Positions 38,032 to 46,462 of a DNA stretch of 64,000 nt are shown in pieces. The notes beneath the pieces were generated by a model. The model saw only the letters and a list, made by a program, of their open reading frames with translations. It did not search any database and had not been told where the DNA came from. The stretch comes from Desulfuromonadales bacterium (GTDB lineage Bacteria > Desulfobacterota > Desulfuromonadia > Desulfuromonadales > BM103), in NCBI GenBank assembly GCA_014860225.1, contig JACZKE010000060.1, positions 186,001-250,000 on the forward strand, read 5' to 3'. How positions within the stretch are numbered: position 1 is the stretch's first letter; each line of letters starts with the position of its first letter. A program made the position numbers and the translations under genes.

Positions 38032-38679
38032 ATGAAAGTTTCAGACAAGGCGGAAGAAATTCTTGAATCCCTCTGGATTACGACCGAGGAGAAGGGGGAG
38101 GATGCCTGTCATTTTGAGAGGCTCGGTATCTCTCCAGAAGATGAAGGGCTGGCCGAATTAATCCGGCAGGCTTTTGTTGAGGTGAACGGCGATTGGGTTC
38201 GTCTGCGCAAAGAGGGGCGCGAAGAAGCGCGTATGACAGTTCGCAGGCACCGCCTGGCTGAACGTCTGATGATGGATATCCTCGATATCAAGGGCGTCAC
38301 TGGTGATGAACGGGCCTGTGAATTCGAACATCTGCTGCATCATGGCGTCGATACCAAAATCTGTACCCTTCTGAATCACCCGACCACGTGTCCACATGGT
38401 AAACCGATACCACCCGGCAGTTGCTGTCAGCAAGCCCGTCAGTCAGGTGACGTAGGCGTTGTTGCGTTGACGGAGCTCAAGGCCGGTGAACACGGTGAAA
38501 TTGCCTACCTGTCTGCGACCGATGCCGGCAAAATGCAGAAGCTGATGAGCATGGGTGTTCTTCCCGGGAGCGATCTGGTAGTCACCAGAACCTTTCCTTC
38601 CTATGTTTTTAAGGTTGGTTATTCGGAATTTGCTGTGGACAGCGAACTTGGCAGAGAAATTTTCGTCCGCAAAACCTAG
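38032..38679 (+). CDS. DtxR-family metal-dependent regulator fused to a FeoA domain
   Basis: The first ~75 residues are a DtxR/IdeR-type winged helix (EILESLWITTEEKGEDA, RLAERLMMDILDI), followed by the metal-binding dimerisation part (CEFEHLLHHGVDTKI, LLNHPTTCPHGKPIP) with a GSCC after it. The last ~75 residues are an SH3-like FeoA domain (LTELKAGEHGEIAYL, LMSMGVLPGSDLVVTR, FAVDSELGREIFV). DtxR proteins often carry an SH3-like C-terminal domain, but this one reads as FeoA. It lies in the feo cluster and probably regulates it in response to Fe2+ or Mn2+, possibly also contacting FeoB. Confidence 0.85.
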   Translation: MKVSDKAEEILESLWITTEEKGEDACHFERLGISPEDEGLAELIRQAFVEVNGDWVRLRKEGREEARMTVRRHRLAERLMMDILDIKGVTGDERACEFEHLLHHGVDTKICTLLNHPTTCPHGKPIPPGSCCQQARQSGDVGVVALTELKAGEHGEIAYLSATDAGKMQKLMSMGVLPGSDLVVTRTFPSYVFKVGYSEFAVDSELGREIFVRKT

Positions 38680-38717
38680 GATTATGCCTTGCAACCGGAC
38701 CTGTGATTACCTATAGT

Positions 38718-38868
38718 TGATCGCGTCGCAAAAAGTCCGCCCTACGGCGTTACGGCGTTTTTTCAGGACCTTGACATACCCTATGTATGCCTTCGCCCCT
38801 GAAAAAACACCAAGCCTTGTAGGACGAAATTTTTGCTTAGCGTCTCATGAGTTTTTGCAAGTGCATCA
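38718..38868 (+). repeat. R2 MITE-like element, copy 2
   Basis: A 151-bp element highly similar to 35384-35539, in the same orientation. It keeps the terminal TGATCGCGTCGCAAAAAG / GTTTTTGCAAGTGCATCA and the inner GGCGTTTTTTCAGG / CCTGAAAAAACACC pair. The two copies bracket feoB, the small cysteine-rich gene and the DtxR-FeoA gene. Confidence 0.8.
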
Positions 38869-38928
38869 CATCATCACAATGATGGATTACTTGACAGATA
38901 GCGTCTGCCCCTGAAAGTGGAGGAGTGT

Positions 38929-39984
38929 GTGGAAATACTGGGAATCGATATCGGTTTTGGTTTTACCAAAGCGACTAACGGCAAACAGAGCCTGGTTTTT
39001 AAATCAGTTCTTGGTGAAGCGGCTGAAATTCAGTTCCGCGACGAGATGATCGCTCCGGTGGTTGAAGATGGTAACCATCTGCAGGTTGAGGTCGACGGCA
39101 AGTCTTATTTTGTTGGTGAGTTGGCCGAGCGGCAGAGTAATGTGCGTTATTTTACCCTCGATCAGGCACAATTCATCGGCAAATTCGCCAAGGTTTTTGC
39201 TCTGGCAGCAGCCGCTCAGATGGTCAAGGGGTTTGTACCGGTCAATGTGGTGACCGGTCTGCCGATCGGCTATTACCAACAGTACAAAGATGAGCTGGCC
39301 AAACTTCTGGTGGGCGAACATAAGGTTTCCCTGGTCGATGCCAATGGCAGGAAGGAAGAGAAGTCAATCAGTATCAACAAAGTGCGGGTTGTCCCCCAGC
39401 CATTTGGCTCGCTCTTCAACCTGATGCTCAATGATCTTGGTGAAATGGGTGACAAACGTCTGGTGAAAGACAAAATCGGTATCATCGATGTCGGTTTCCG
39501 CACCTCTGATTACACCATTTCCGACAAAATGCGCTATTCCGAGCGTGGCAGCCGTACCACGGACTCAGGAATTGCCCGGGCCTTTAATGTCATTGCAACC
39601 AAGCTGCGCGAAAACAGCGGGGTTAATGTTGAACTTTATCGTCTCTATGAAGCGATCGACAAAGGCAGTATAAAGATCCGCGGCAAGGTCTACGATCTCA
39701 AGAGCCTGACCGACCAGGTCTTCAGCCAGCTTGCAACAACAATCGCCAATGAGGTAGATCGCCTCTGGGTTGACGACTGGGATATTGACTCCATGGTGAT
39801 TACCGGTGGCGGCGGTGCGGTCCTGGAGAAGTATCTCAAGCCGCTCTTGAATGGTGAAATTGTGGTGACTGATCCAGAGCAGGATATGCGCCTTTACAAC
39901 GTGCATGGCTACCGCAAGTTCGGTCAGCACCTCTGGGCGCGCGGCAATACACCACCCCAGGCGCCGGCAGCACCGAAAGCATAA
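38929..39984 (+). CDS. ParM/StbA-like bacterial actin ATPase
   Basis: GTG 38929 has GGAGG 5 bp upstream; GTG 38917 is an alternative. The ~351-residue protein has the actin-fold nucleotide motifs: phosphate 1 LGIDIGFGFTKATNG, phosphate 2 IGIIDVGFRTSDYTI and the adenosine site MVITGGGGAVLEKYL. It belongs with ParM/StbA/Alp-type filament proteins rather than MreB or FtsA. No ParR-like gene or centromere-like iterons are visible next to it, so on this chromosome its cargo is unknown. A proline/alanine-rich tail (PPQAPAAPKA) ends the protein and an intrinsic terminator follows at once. Confidence 0.85.
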   Translation: MEILGIDIGFGFTKATNGKQSLVFKSVLGEAAEIQFRDEMIAPVVEDGNHLQVEVDGKSYFVGELAERQSNVRYFTLDQAQFIGKFAKVFALAAAAQMVKGFVPVNVVTGLPIGYYQQYKDELAKLLVGEHKVSLVDANGRKEEKSISINKVRVVPQPFGSLFNLMLNDLGEMGDKRLVKDKIGIIDVGFRTSDYTISDKMRYSERGSRTTDSGIARAFNVIATKLRENSGVNVELYRLYEAIDKGSIKIRGKVYDLKSLTDQVFSQLATTIANEVDRLWVDDWDIDSMVITGGGGAVLEKYLKPLLNGEIVVTDPEQDMRLYNVHGYRKFGQHLWARGNTPPQAPAAPKA

Positions 39985-39991
39985 CGATCGC

Positions 39992-40021
39992 AAACGCCTC
40001 CATTTCCGGGGGCGTTTTTTT
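39992..40021 (+). terminator. Intrinsic terminator after the actin-like gene
   Basis: AAACGCCTCC pairs with GGGGGCGTTT across a 6-nt loop (39992-40017) and runs into TTTT. Confidence 0.85.
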
Positions 40022-40040
40022 CGGGCCGATAAGCAATTCG

Positions 40041-40182
40041 TTCGCCACCAAGCCACCAAAACACCAAGGAACAAAGGTTCAAAGGAGCACTATTCAGAAC
40101 GAAAGATAGCCATTTTGTCCTGGTGCTTTGATTTTCCCGGAAGATATCAAGGTTTTACTTGGTGCTTTGGTAGCTTGGTGAC
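40041..40182. repeat. Inverted repeat pair upstream of rnr
   Basis: CGCCACCAAGCCACCAAAAC and CACCAAGG (about 40043-40069) are matched by the reverse complement in CTTGGTGCTTTGGTAGCTTG (40158-40177). The ~26-bp arms enclose ~90 bp with no gene. This is probably a small mobile or REP-type unit. Confidence 0.5.
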
Positions 40183-40284
40183 CCAATAAAAACGTCTCTC
40201 TGTGTTTTCGCGGTTATGATTGCTTTTCTGGTAAACTGTTCTTTCTATCGGATAAACGTTATTCCTGCCAGGTCAGGAGCTGTC

Positions 40285-42441
40285 ATGAGCAAGATAGATT
40301 TCAACGATATCCTCGATCTGCTGCAACAGCGCGCCAATCGTCCTTTGAGCCTCAAAGAGATTCAGGAGACGCTTGTCCTGAGTGCCGGCGAACGCAAATC
40401 GGTTGGCAAGATTTTGAAGAGCATGGTCAAGGACGGCATTCTGGTGCAGCTGAAAGGCGGCCGCTTTGCTTTGCCGGGGAAAGTCAACCTGATCGTTGGC
40501 ACCCTGAGCGTGCATCGTGACGGCTATGGTTTTGTCACTCCCGTTGATGACAAGGCTCAGGATGTCTTTGTTCCGGCGCGGCATGTCAGGCCGGCAATGC
40601 ATGGCGATATGGTGGTGGTGCGTCTGGAACGTTCACTGCGCAGCGGCCGCCCGGAAGGGCGGGTAATCCGTGTCGAAAAGCGGGCTTGCCGGACTCTGGT
40701 CGGACGTTATCAGACAGACCATGGCGTGGGCTTTGTTTCGCCGGCAGATCCGCATCTTCAGGATGATCTCCTGATCCCTGCCGGCTCCGCCGGCGATGCC
40801 AGGCCAGGCCAGATGGTGCTGGTTGAGATTGAAAGCTACCCCGGACGCTCTCATGGTGCTGTCGGCCGGATCACAGAAGTTCTCGGTGATGCTGCAGATC
40901 CTGAAGTCGAAATAAGAATTGCCGCCATCCAGTTTAATCTCCCCTATGAATTCACTGCGGAGGCTCTGGCCGAGGCCGGCAAGGTTCCTGCGACGGTCGG
41001 CAGCCATGAATTGGCGGGGCGTGAGGATTTGCGCCATCTGAATTTTGTGACCATTGATGGTGAGACAGCCAAAGATTTCGATGATGCTGTTGCTATTGCC
41101 CGCCTGGATAAAGGCTATCGGCTCTGGGTTGCGATTGCCGATGTGTCCCATTACGTCGCTGCCGGAAGTGTCATCGACAAAGAAGCTCTGGAACGCGGCA
41201 CCAGCGTTTATTTCCCAGGAGCCTGCCTGCCGATGCTGCCCGAGGCTTTGAGCAACGGCATCTGTTCTCTCAATCCGCAGCTTGATCGGCTGGTGATGGT
41301 TGCTGAACTTGATTTCGATGCTGCCGGGCATCGCGTCGGTCTGCGTTTTTGTCAGGCGGTGATGCACAGCCGGGCCCGTCTGACATATACTGAGGTTGCG
41401 GCAGTCCTGGTTGAGAACGATCCCGGGGTTCGCTCAGAGCGGCAACATCTGGTTGCAGATCTTGAAGTTATGCGAGAACTCGCTGAATTGCGCATTGAGC
41501 GCCGTCGGCAACGCGGCAGCCTTGATTTTGATCTTCCCGAGGCACAGATTGATCTTGATTTGCAAGGTCGCCCGGAGGATATCGTTCGCACCGAACGCAA
41601 CCTGGCGCATCGCCTGATCGAGGAGTTCATGCTGGCGGCCAACGAGGCGGTTGCTGCCTGGCTGGTGCAGCAGCGCGAGCCGATGATCTTCCGGGTCCAC
41701 GAGGCCCCGAGTGAAGGCAAGATGGCCGCTTTTCAGGAGTTCATTGCATACTTCAACCATGGGATCTCGCTGCCGGTTGAAGGCGTGAAGCCGAAACTGC
41801 TGCAGGAGCTTCTTGACCGGGTGCAGGGCCAACCTGAAGAGCATGTTATCAATCATGTGCTGTTGCGCAGTTTGCCGCAGGCATATTACTCGGTGAACAA
41901 CCTGGGGCACTTCGGTCTGGCTGCAGACAACTACTGTCACTTCACCTCACCAATCCGGCGCTATCCGGATCTGGCGGTCCACCGCATCCTCAAAAAGCAG
42001 CTTTCCGGGCGAAGACAGGCAGGGCAGGGCAACGAAGTGGCTCTGGAAGAAATTGCCCGGCGCTCATCGGTTGCCGAACGGCGGGCGATGGAGGCCGAAC
42101 GTGACATCGTCAAGCTTAAAAAATGTCAATTCGTCGCGGATAAAGTGGGTGAAAAATATCACGGCATGGTAACCTCGGTGCATGCTTTTGGCTTCTTCGT
42201 TGAGTTGCAGGAAATCTTCGTGGAAGGGATGGTACATGTCTCCACTCTGGCTGACGATTTCTATCAGTATGAGGAGGAGCGGCACCGTCTGATCGGTATG
42301 AACCGCCGTCGAGAATTCGGCATTGGCACCCCGGTTGAGGTCAGCGTCCACAAAGTCGACCTGGATCGCCGGGAAATCGATTTCCGGCTGATTAAGGAGG
42401 AGATTCCTCCTGCTAAAAGACGCAGGAAATCACTTCGATGA
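40285..42441 (+). CDS. rnr: Ribonuclease R
   Basis: The start at ATG 40285 has AGGAG 8 bp upstream. The 718-residue protein has an N-terminal winged helix (LKEIQETLVLSAGERKSVGK), two cold-shock/OB domains (VHRDGYGFVTPVDDKAQDVF), the RNB catalytic domain with TIDGETAKDFDDAVAI (metal aspartates) and WVAIADVSHYV, and a C-terminal S1 domain (KYHGMVTSVHAFGFFVEL) with a basic tail (KRRRKSLR). It degrades structured RNA 3'-5' and takes part in rRNA and mRNA turnover. Length and domain order are typical of RNase R rather than RNase II. Confidence 0.95.
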   Translation: MSKIDFNDILDLLQQRANRPLSLKEIQETLVLSAGERKSVGKILKSMVKDGILVQLKGGRFALPGKVNLIVGTLSVHRDGYGFVTPVDDKAQDVFVPARHVRPAMHGDMVVVRLERSLRSGRPEGRVIRVEKRACRTLVGRYQTDHGVGFVSPADPHLQDDLLIPAGSAGDARPGQMVLVEIESYPGRSHGAVGRITEVLGDAADPEVEIRIAAIQFNLPYEFTAEALAEAGKVPATVGSHELAGREDLRHLNFVTIDGETAKDFDDAVAIARLDKGYRLWVAIADVSHYVAAGSVIDKEALERGTSVYFPGACLPMLPEALSNGICSLNPQLDRLVMVAELDFDAAGHRVGLRFCQAVMHSRARLTYTEVAAVLVENDPGVRSERQHLVADLEVMRELAELRIERRRQRGSLDFDLPEAQIDLDLQGRPEDIVRTERNLAHRLIEEFMLAANEAVAAWLVQQREPMIFRVHEAPSEGKMAAFQEFIAYFNHGISLPVEGVKPKLLQELLDRVQGQPEEHVINHVLLRSLPQAYYSVNNLGHFGLAADNYCHFTSPIRRYPDLAVHRILKKQLSGRRQAGQGNEVALEEIARRSSVAERRAMEAERDIVKLKKCQFVADKVGEKYHGMVTSVHAFGFFVELQEIFVEGMVHVSTLADDFYQYEEERHRLIGMNRRREFGIGTPVEVSVHKVDLDRREIDFRLIKEEIPPAKRRRKSLR

Positions 42442-42592
42442 TCAGGGTGACTCCGTAGGCGGCGTATCAAATGAGCAGTGAAAGAAGGTTGTATGGTTAA
42501 ACCCCGGCAGCCTGTCGTTTTGTTGCTTAACTTCTTTTGCCTGAATCGGGGGAAAGGATGTGTTCCCATGCAGGGCAGTCCCGGAGTTGATC
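42442..42592. other. ribF leader, possible hairpin
   Basis: CCCCGG (42502-42507) could pair with TCGGGGG (about 42545-42552), enclosing ~38 nt. No known riboswitch pattern, including FMN, was recognised. No gene is seen. Confidence 0.25.
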
Positions 42593-43570
42593 ATGCAGGT
42601 TGTAAGAGACCTTGAGAGTTTATCCGAACCGCCTTGCCGAACAGTCCTGACCATCGGCAATTTCGACGGCGTTCATCTCGGCCATCGCGAGATTTTCCGG
42701 CGGGTTGTCGACAAGGCGCACGAGCTGAAGGGCACGGCGGTGGTGGTGACCTTTGAACCGCATCCGCTGCGCCTGCTGAATCCCGCTAAAGCCCCTTTGC
42801 AACTGAATACCCCCGAGGAAAAAGTTCGCCTGCTTGCTGCCTCCTGCATCGACCTGCTGGTCGTGCTCAATTTTACCCGGCAACTGGCAGAAATGCCGGC
42901 AGAGGATTTTGTCCGCGACATCCTGGTGCGCAAGCTGGGGGTCAAGCACCTGATCGTCGGCTACGATTATGCCTTTGGCCGCAATCGCCAGGGGGATGTG
43001 AAATTTCTCGCCGAGCAGGCCAGGGTGCACAATTTTAGCCTCGAAGTTCTGGAGCCGATCCGTGCTGAGCAGCAGGCGCACAGCTCAACAGCGATCCGCA
43101 AGATCCTGCAGGAGGGGCGGGTGGCAGAGGCGGTGAAAGTTCTCGGTCGCAACTTCACCCTTGATGGAGAGGTTGTCCATGGCGTCGGGCGGGGACGTAA
43201 GCTTGGTTTCCCGACGGCCAACCTGGTCACAAAAAAAGAAATTCTGCCGCGCGATGGTGTTTATGCCGTAAAGGTCAAATGGCGTGATGAATATTATGAC
43301 GGCGTCATCAATATCGGTTGCCGGCCAACCTTCGCTGCCAGCGCGCCGACACTGGAGATTCATCTATTGGACTTTCAGGGTGACCTTTATGGCGAACGCT
43401 TGAGAATTTACTTTGTTGATCGTCTGCGCGATGAGTTGCAATTCCCATCGGTAGAAGCATTAAAGGAAGCCGTTGCCGCAGACGTGGCGCGCGCCCGGAC
43501 TCTGCTTGCCGGTTCACAGGTGGTGGAATACCGTGAATACCTGGGAGACTGTCAAGCCCCGCAGGCTTAA
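42593..43570 (+). CDS. ribF: Bifunctional riboflavin kinase / FAD synthetase
   Basis: The start at ATG 42593 follows CGGAGTT. The N-terminal nucleotidyltransferase half shows LTIGNFDGVHLGHREIF (HxGH motif), VTFEPHPL and HLIVGYDYAFGRNRQGD; the C-terminal flavokinase half has GEVVHGVGRGRKLGFPTANL, DGVYAVKV, INIGCRPTF and EIHLLDFQGDLYGE. It converts riboflavin to FMN and FMN to FAD. The 325-residue length is typical. It is followed by aroE after 31 bp. Flavin supply fits the nearby flavoprotein respiratory enzyme only loosely. Confidence 0.95.
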   Translation: MQVVRDLESLSEPPCRTVLTIGNFDGVHLGHREIFRRVVDKAHELKGTAVVVTFEPHPLRLLNPAKAPLQLNTPEEKVRLLAASCIDLLVVLNFTRQLAEMPAEDFVRDILVRKLGVKHLIVGYDYAFGRNRQGDVKFLAEQARVHNFSLEVLEPIRAEQQAHSSTAIRKILQEGRVAEAVKVLGRNFTLDGEVVHGVGRGRKLGFPTANLVTKKEILPRDGVYAVKVKWRDEYYDGVINIGCRPTFAASAPTLEIHLLDFQGDLYGERLRIYFVDRLRDELQFPSVEALKEAVAADVARARTLLAGSQVVEYREYLGDCQAPQA

Positions 43571-43601
43571 GTCGGACGGTCTTCTGATGGAGAGGAGAGC
43601 T

Positions 43602-44456
43602 ATGCAACTGAGCGGCAAAACAAGCGTTGTCGGTATCTTTGGTGATCCGGTTGAGCATTCGCTCTCACCGCGCATGCAGAATGCCGCGATTGAAGCCGGT
43701 GGCATCGACGCGGTTTATGTGCCATTTCATGTCACTGCGGCACAGTTATGTGACGCAATTACCGGCCTTCGTGCCATGTCTCTGCGGGGAGTCAACCTGA
43801 CCATTCCTCACAAGGAGGCTGCCTGCCACCTGGTTGATGAACTGGACGAACAGGCAGTCCTGATCGGAGCGATCAACACGATCGTCAATGAGGATGGCCA
43901 TCTCAAAGGCTACAATACCGACGGTATCGGCTTGCTGAATGCACTGCAACAGGAGCTTGGAGTGGATGTCAGCGGGTTGCGTGTGCTCCTTGTCGGCGCG
44001 GGAGGTGCCTGTCGCGCCGCCCTGGTTGCCCTTTGTCAGGCCCGGGTTGCGTGGCTCGGTATTGCCAATCGCACCCGGGAAAGATCTCTGGGGCTGATTG
44101 AATCCCTGGCGCAAAAATTTCCGGGCACGGCTTTTGCTGAGTATGCTTTGGAAGCTTCATTGATCAGTGAAATCCCTGAGCCGGTAGATTTGCTGATCAA
44201 CACCTCTGCCGTTGGCCTGCGCGGAGAAGCCTTCGGTTTTCAGGTGGCATGCTGCGTCAAGTCCGGCGGTGCCGTATTCGATATGGTCTACGGCTCTGCA
44301 CCGACACCGCTGGTCCGGGAAGCACGGGAGCGCGGCCTGGCCGCTGCTAATGGTTTGGGGATGTTGTCCGCGCAGGGTGAAGCCGCCTTTCAACTCTGGT
44401 TCGGCAGTGCTCCAGAATCGCATGTCATGCGTCAGGCGCTGGGAATGATTGATTGA
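43602..44456 (+). CDS. aroE: Shikimate 5-dehydrogenase
   Basis: ATG 43602 has AGGAGAG 5 bp upstream; an in-frame ATG at 43587 is an alternative. The 284-residue enzyme reduces 3-dehydroshikimate with NADPH in aromatic amino acid synthesis. Motifs are GDPVEHSLSPRMQNAAI (shikimate site), LRGVNLTIPHKEAAC (catalytic lysine and nearby Asn), AINTIVN, the nucleotide loop VGAGGACRAAL followed by NRT, LINTSAVGLRGEA and GLGMLSAQGEAAFQLW. It sits between ribF and pilB, separated from pilB by an R1 repeat and a promoter. Confidence 0.95.
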   Translation: MQLSGKTSVVGIFGDPVEHSLSPRMQNAAIEAGGIDAVYVPFHVTAAQLCDAITGLRAMSLRGVNLTIPHKEAACHLVDELDEQAVLIGAINTIVNEDGHLKGYNTDGIGLLNALQQELGVDVSGLRVLLVGAGGACRAALVALCQARVAWLGIANRTRERSLGLIESLAQKFPGTAFAEYALEASLISEIPEPVDLLINTSAVGLRGEAFGFQVACCVKSGGAVFDMVYGSAPTPLVREARERGLAAANGLGMLSAQGEAAFQLWFGSAPESHVMRQALGMID

Positions 44457-44468
44457 AATATTATTTTG

Positions 44469-44645
44469 TGTCCGCCGGGAAACTCCAGATGATACAAAGC
44501 CGTTTTCGATCTGGGAACGAGCAATTTTTCGCAAGATCAAGGAAATCAGGGATTTGAGAGGAGGTATAGTCTTTTCCGCCACCCAATCAAGTCCGCAGAT
44601 TGACGCAGAGATTGCGGTAAAGGCCCGTTTCCGAATGAAAACTAT
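44469..44645 (+). repeat. R1 dispersed repeat, longest copy
   Basis: This is the fullest R1 copy: GTTTTCGATCTGGGAACGAG, TTTCGCAAGATCAAGGAAAT, the extra segment GGATTTGAGAGGAGGTATAG, CAATCAAGTCCGCAGATTGA, CGCAGAGATTGCGG and GTTTCCGAATGAAAACTA. Its short reading frame (KIKEIRDL, then SPQIDAE) resembles that of the 21.5-kb copy at the protein level. Confidence 0.72.
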
Positions 44646-44676
44646 TTTGATTTCAGCTGGTTACATGACGTCCCGC

Positions 44677-44706
44677 TTGACAGGTCTCAGGGGCATTCGC
44701 TAGAAT
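44677..44706 (+). promoter_or_regulatory. Sigma-70-type promoter of pilB
   Basis: TTGACA (44677-44682), an 18-bp spacer and TAGAAT (44701-44706) give a strong match; transcription would start near 44713, 33 bp before the pilB ATG. Confidence 0.65.
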
Positions 44707-44745
44707 GCGGAAATTGTGTTCACCCGGGGGAGAATATCTTTTTCT

Positions 44746-46446
44746 ATGGCGGTCAATCGGCTCGGCGAACTTCTGGTTCGCAACAAATTAATCGACGAGA
44801 AACAGCTGGCCAAGGGTCTTGAAGAACAAAAAAACGGTGACGGCCGTCTTGGTGCCAGCCTGGTAAAGCTGGGCTATCTGAAAGAAGAGGATCTTGCGGC
44901 TTTTCTGTCGCGCCAGTACGGCGTTCCTTCCATCAATCTCAATGAATTTGAAATCGACGAAAGTGTCATCAAGCTGATCTCTACGGAAGTCGTGCAGAAG
45001 TACCAGCTGATACCTGTCAACCGGGCGGGGTCTACCCTGATCGTCGCCATGGCCGATCCCTCCAACATCTTCGCCATCGACGATATCAAGTTCATGACCG
45101 GCTACAACGTTGAAATCGTCGTAGCTGCTGAAGCAAGCATCAAACTGGCGATTGATAAATATTACGATCAAAGTGCTTCTTTCGACGATGTCATGGGCGA
45201 TCTTGAAGACATCGATCTGGAAATCGTTGATGATGCCGACGAAATTGATACCAGGGATCTGGAGAAAGCGAGTGAGGATGCCCCGGTTGTCAAGCTGGTA
45301 AACCTGATTCTCACCGACGCGATCAAGAAAAAGGCCTCCGACATCCATGTCGAACCTTACGAAAAATCTTTTCGCGTTCGCTATCGCATCGACGGCGTGC
45401 TTCACGAGGTCATGAAGCCACCGCTGAAGCTGAAAAACGCTTTGACCTCGCGAATCAAGATTATGTCGGAGATGGATATCTCCGAACGGCGACTGCCCCA
45501 GGACGGCCGTATCAAGATCAAACTGCCCGGCGGCAAAGATATGGACTACCGCGTCAATTGTCTGCCGACCCTGTTTGGCGAAAAGATCTGCCTGCGTCTG
45601 CTCGATAAGTCGAATCTGCAGCTTGATATGACCAAGCTCGGCTACGAAGAGACGTCGCTGAAGTGGTTCAAGGAGCAGATACACAAGCCGTTCGGCATGG
45701 TTCTGGTCACCGGACCGACCGGTTCCGGTAAAACCGTTTCCCTCTACTCCGCGTTGAGCGAGCTGAATAAGACTACGGAAAATATTTCAACGGCCGAAGA
45801 CCCGGTTGAGTTCAATTTCGCCGGGATCAACCAGGTGCAGATGCACGAGGAGATCGGACTGAATTTTGCTTCGGCGCTACGTGCTTTTTTGCGCCAGGAT
45901 CCTGACATCATCATGATCGGTGAAATCCGTGACTTCGAGACCGCCGAGATCGGTGTCAAGGCTGCATTGACCGGCCACCTGGTGCTTTCAACGCTGCACA
46001 CCAACGATTGCCCGAGTACCGTCAACCGGTTGCTCAACATGGGGATTGAGCCGTTCCTGGTGGCTTCTGCAGTCAACCTGATTACCGGACAGCGTCTCGG
46101 GCGTCGGATTTGCACGGAGTGCATGATCCCGGAAGATATTCCCAAAGATATCCTGCGTCAGGCCGGGGTTAGCGAGGAGCAGATTGATGATTTCGTCTGC
46201 TATAAGGGTGAAGGTTGTCCTGCCTGCAACGATACCGGCTACAAGGGTCGTGTCGGTTTCTACCAGGTTATGCCGATGTTCGAGGAGCTGCGTGAACTGA
46301 TTCTGGCAGGCGCCAACACCGCAGAGCTGAAGCGTGAATCGATGCGCCTCGGGGTAAAAACCATGCGCCAGGCTGCCCTGACGAAAATGGCTGAAAAAAT
46401 TACTTCGTTCGAAGAAACTCTGCGTTGCACCATCGCAGACGACTAA
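44746..46446 (+). CDS. pilB: Type IV pilus extension ATPase PilB
   Basis: The ATG at 44746 is chosen because the protein then begins like other PilB (RLGELLVRNKLIDEKQLA); GTG 44716 is less likely. The 566-residue hexameric ATPase powers pilin polymerisation at the inner membrane. It has an N-terminal MshEN/GSPII_E_N domain, Walker A GPTGSGKT at 323-330, an Asp box (EDPVEFNFAGINQVQ), Walker B IIMIGEIRD from about 388, a His box (LSTLHTND) and the tetracysteine zinc site CTECM ... GCPACND at about 456-494. PilT follows after 16 bp. Confidence 0.96.
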   Translation: MAVNRLGELLVRNKLIDEKQLAKGLEEQKNGDGRLGASLVKLGYLKEEDLAAFLSRQYGVPSINLNEFEIDESVIKLISTEVVQKYQLIPVNRAGSTLIVAMADPSNIFAIDDIKFMTGYNVEIVVAAEASIKLAIDKYYDQSASFDDVMGDLEDIDLEIVDDADEIDTRDLEKASEDAPVVKLVNLILTDAIKKKASDIHVEPYEKSFRVRYRIDGVLHEVMKPPLKLKNALTSRIKIMSEMDISERRLPQDGRIKIKLPGGKDMDYRVNCLPTLFGEKICLRLLDKSNLQLDMTKLGYEETSLKWFKEQIHKPFGMVLVTGPTGSGKTVSLYSALSELNKTTENISTAEDPVEFNFAGINQVQMHEEIGLNFASALRAFLRQDPDIIMIGEIRDFETAEIGVKAALTGHLVLSTLHTNDCPSTVNRLLNMGIEPFLVASAVNLITGQRLGRRICTECMIPEDIPKDILRQAGVSEEQIDDFVCYKGEGCPACNDTGYKGRVGFYQVMPMFEELRELILAGANTAELKRESMRLGVKTMRQAALTKMAEKITSFEETLRCTIADD

Positions 46447-46462
46447 AGGAGCAACCTGCGGC

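Noticed and set aside
35384-38868. R2 pair as ends of a composite transposon carrying the feo genes
   Set aside because: Both copies are in direct orientation without a transposase, and no target duplication of the whole block was seen; kept only as possible recombination sites.
42442-42592. FMN riboswitch upstream of ribF
   Set aside because: None of the conserved FMN-element blocks were found; only one possible long-range stem is seen.
44449-44703. 84-codon frame between aroE and pilB
   Set aside because: It consists of R1 repeat sequence, lacks a ribosome site and runs into the pilB promoter; kept as evidence about R1 only.
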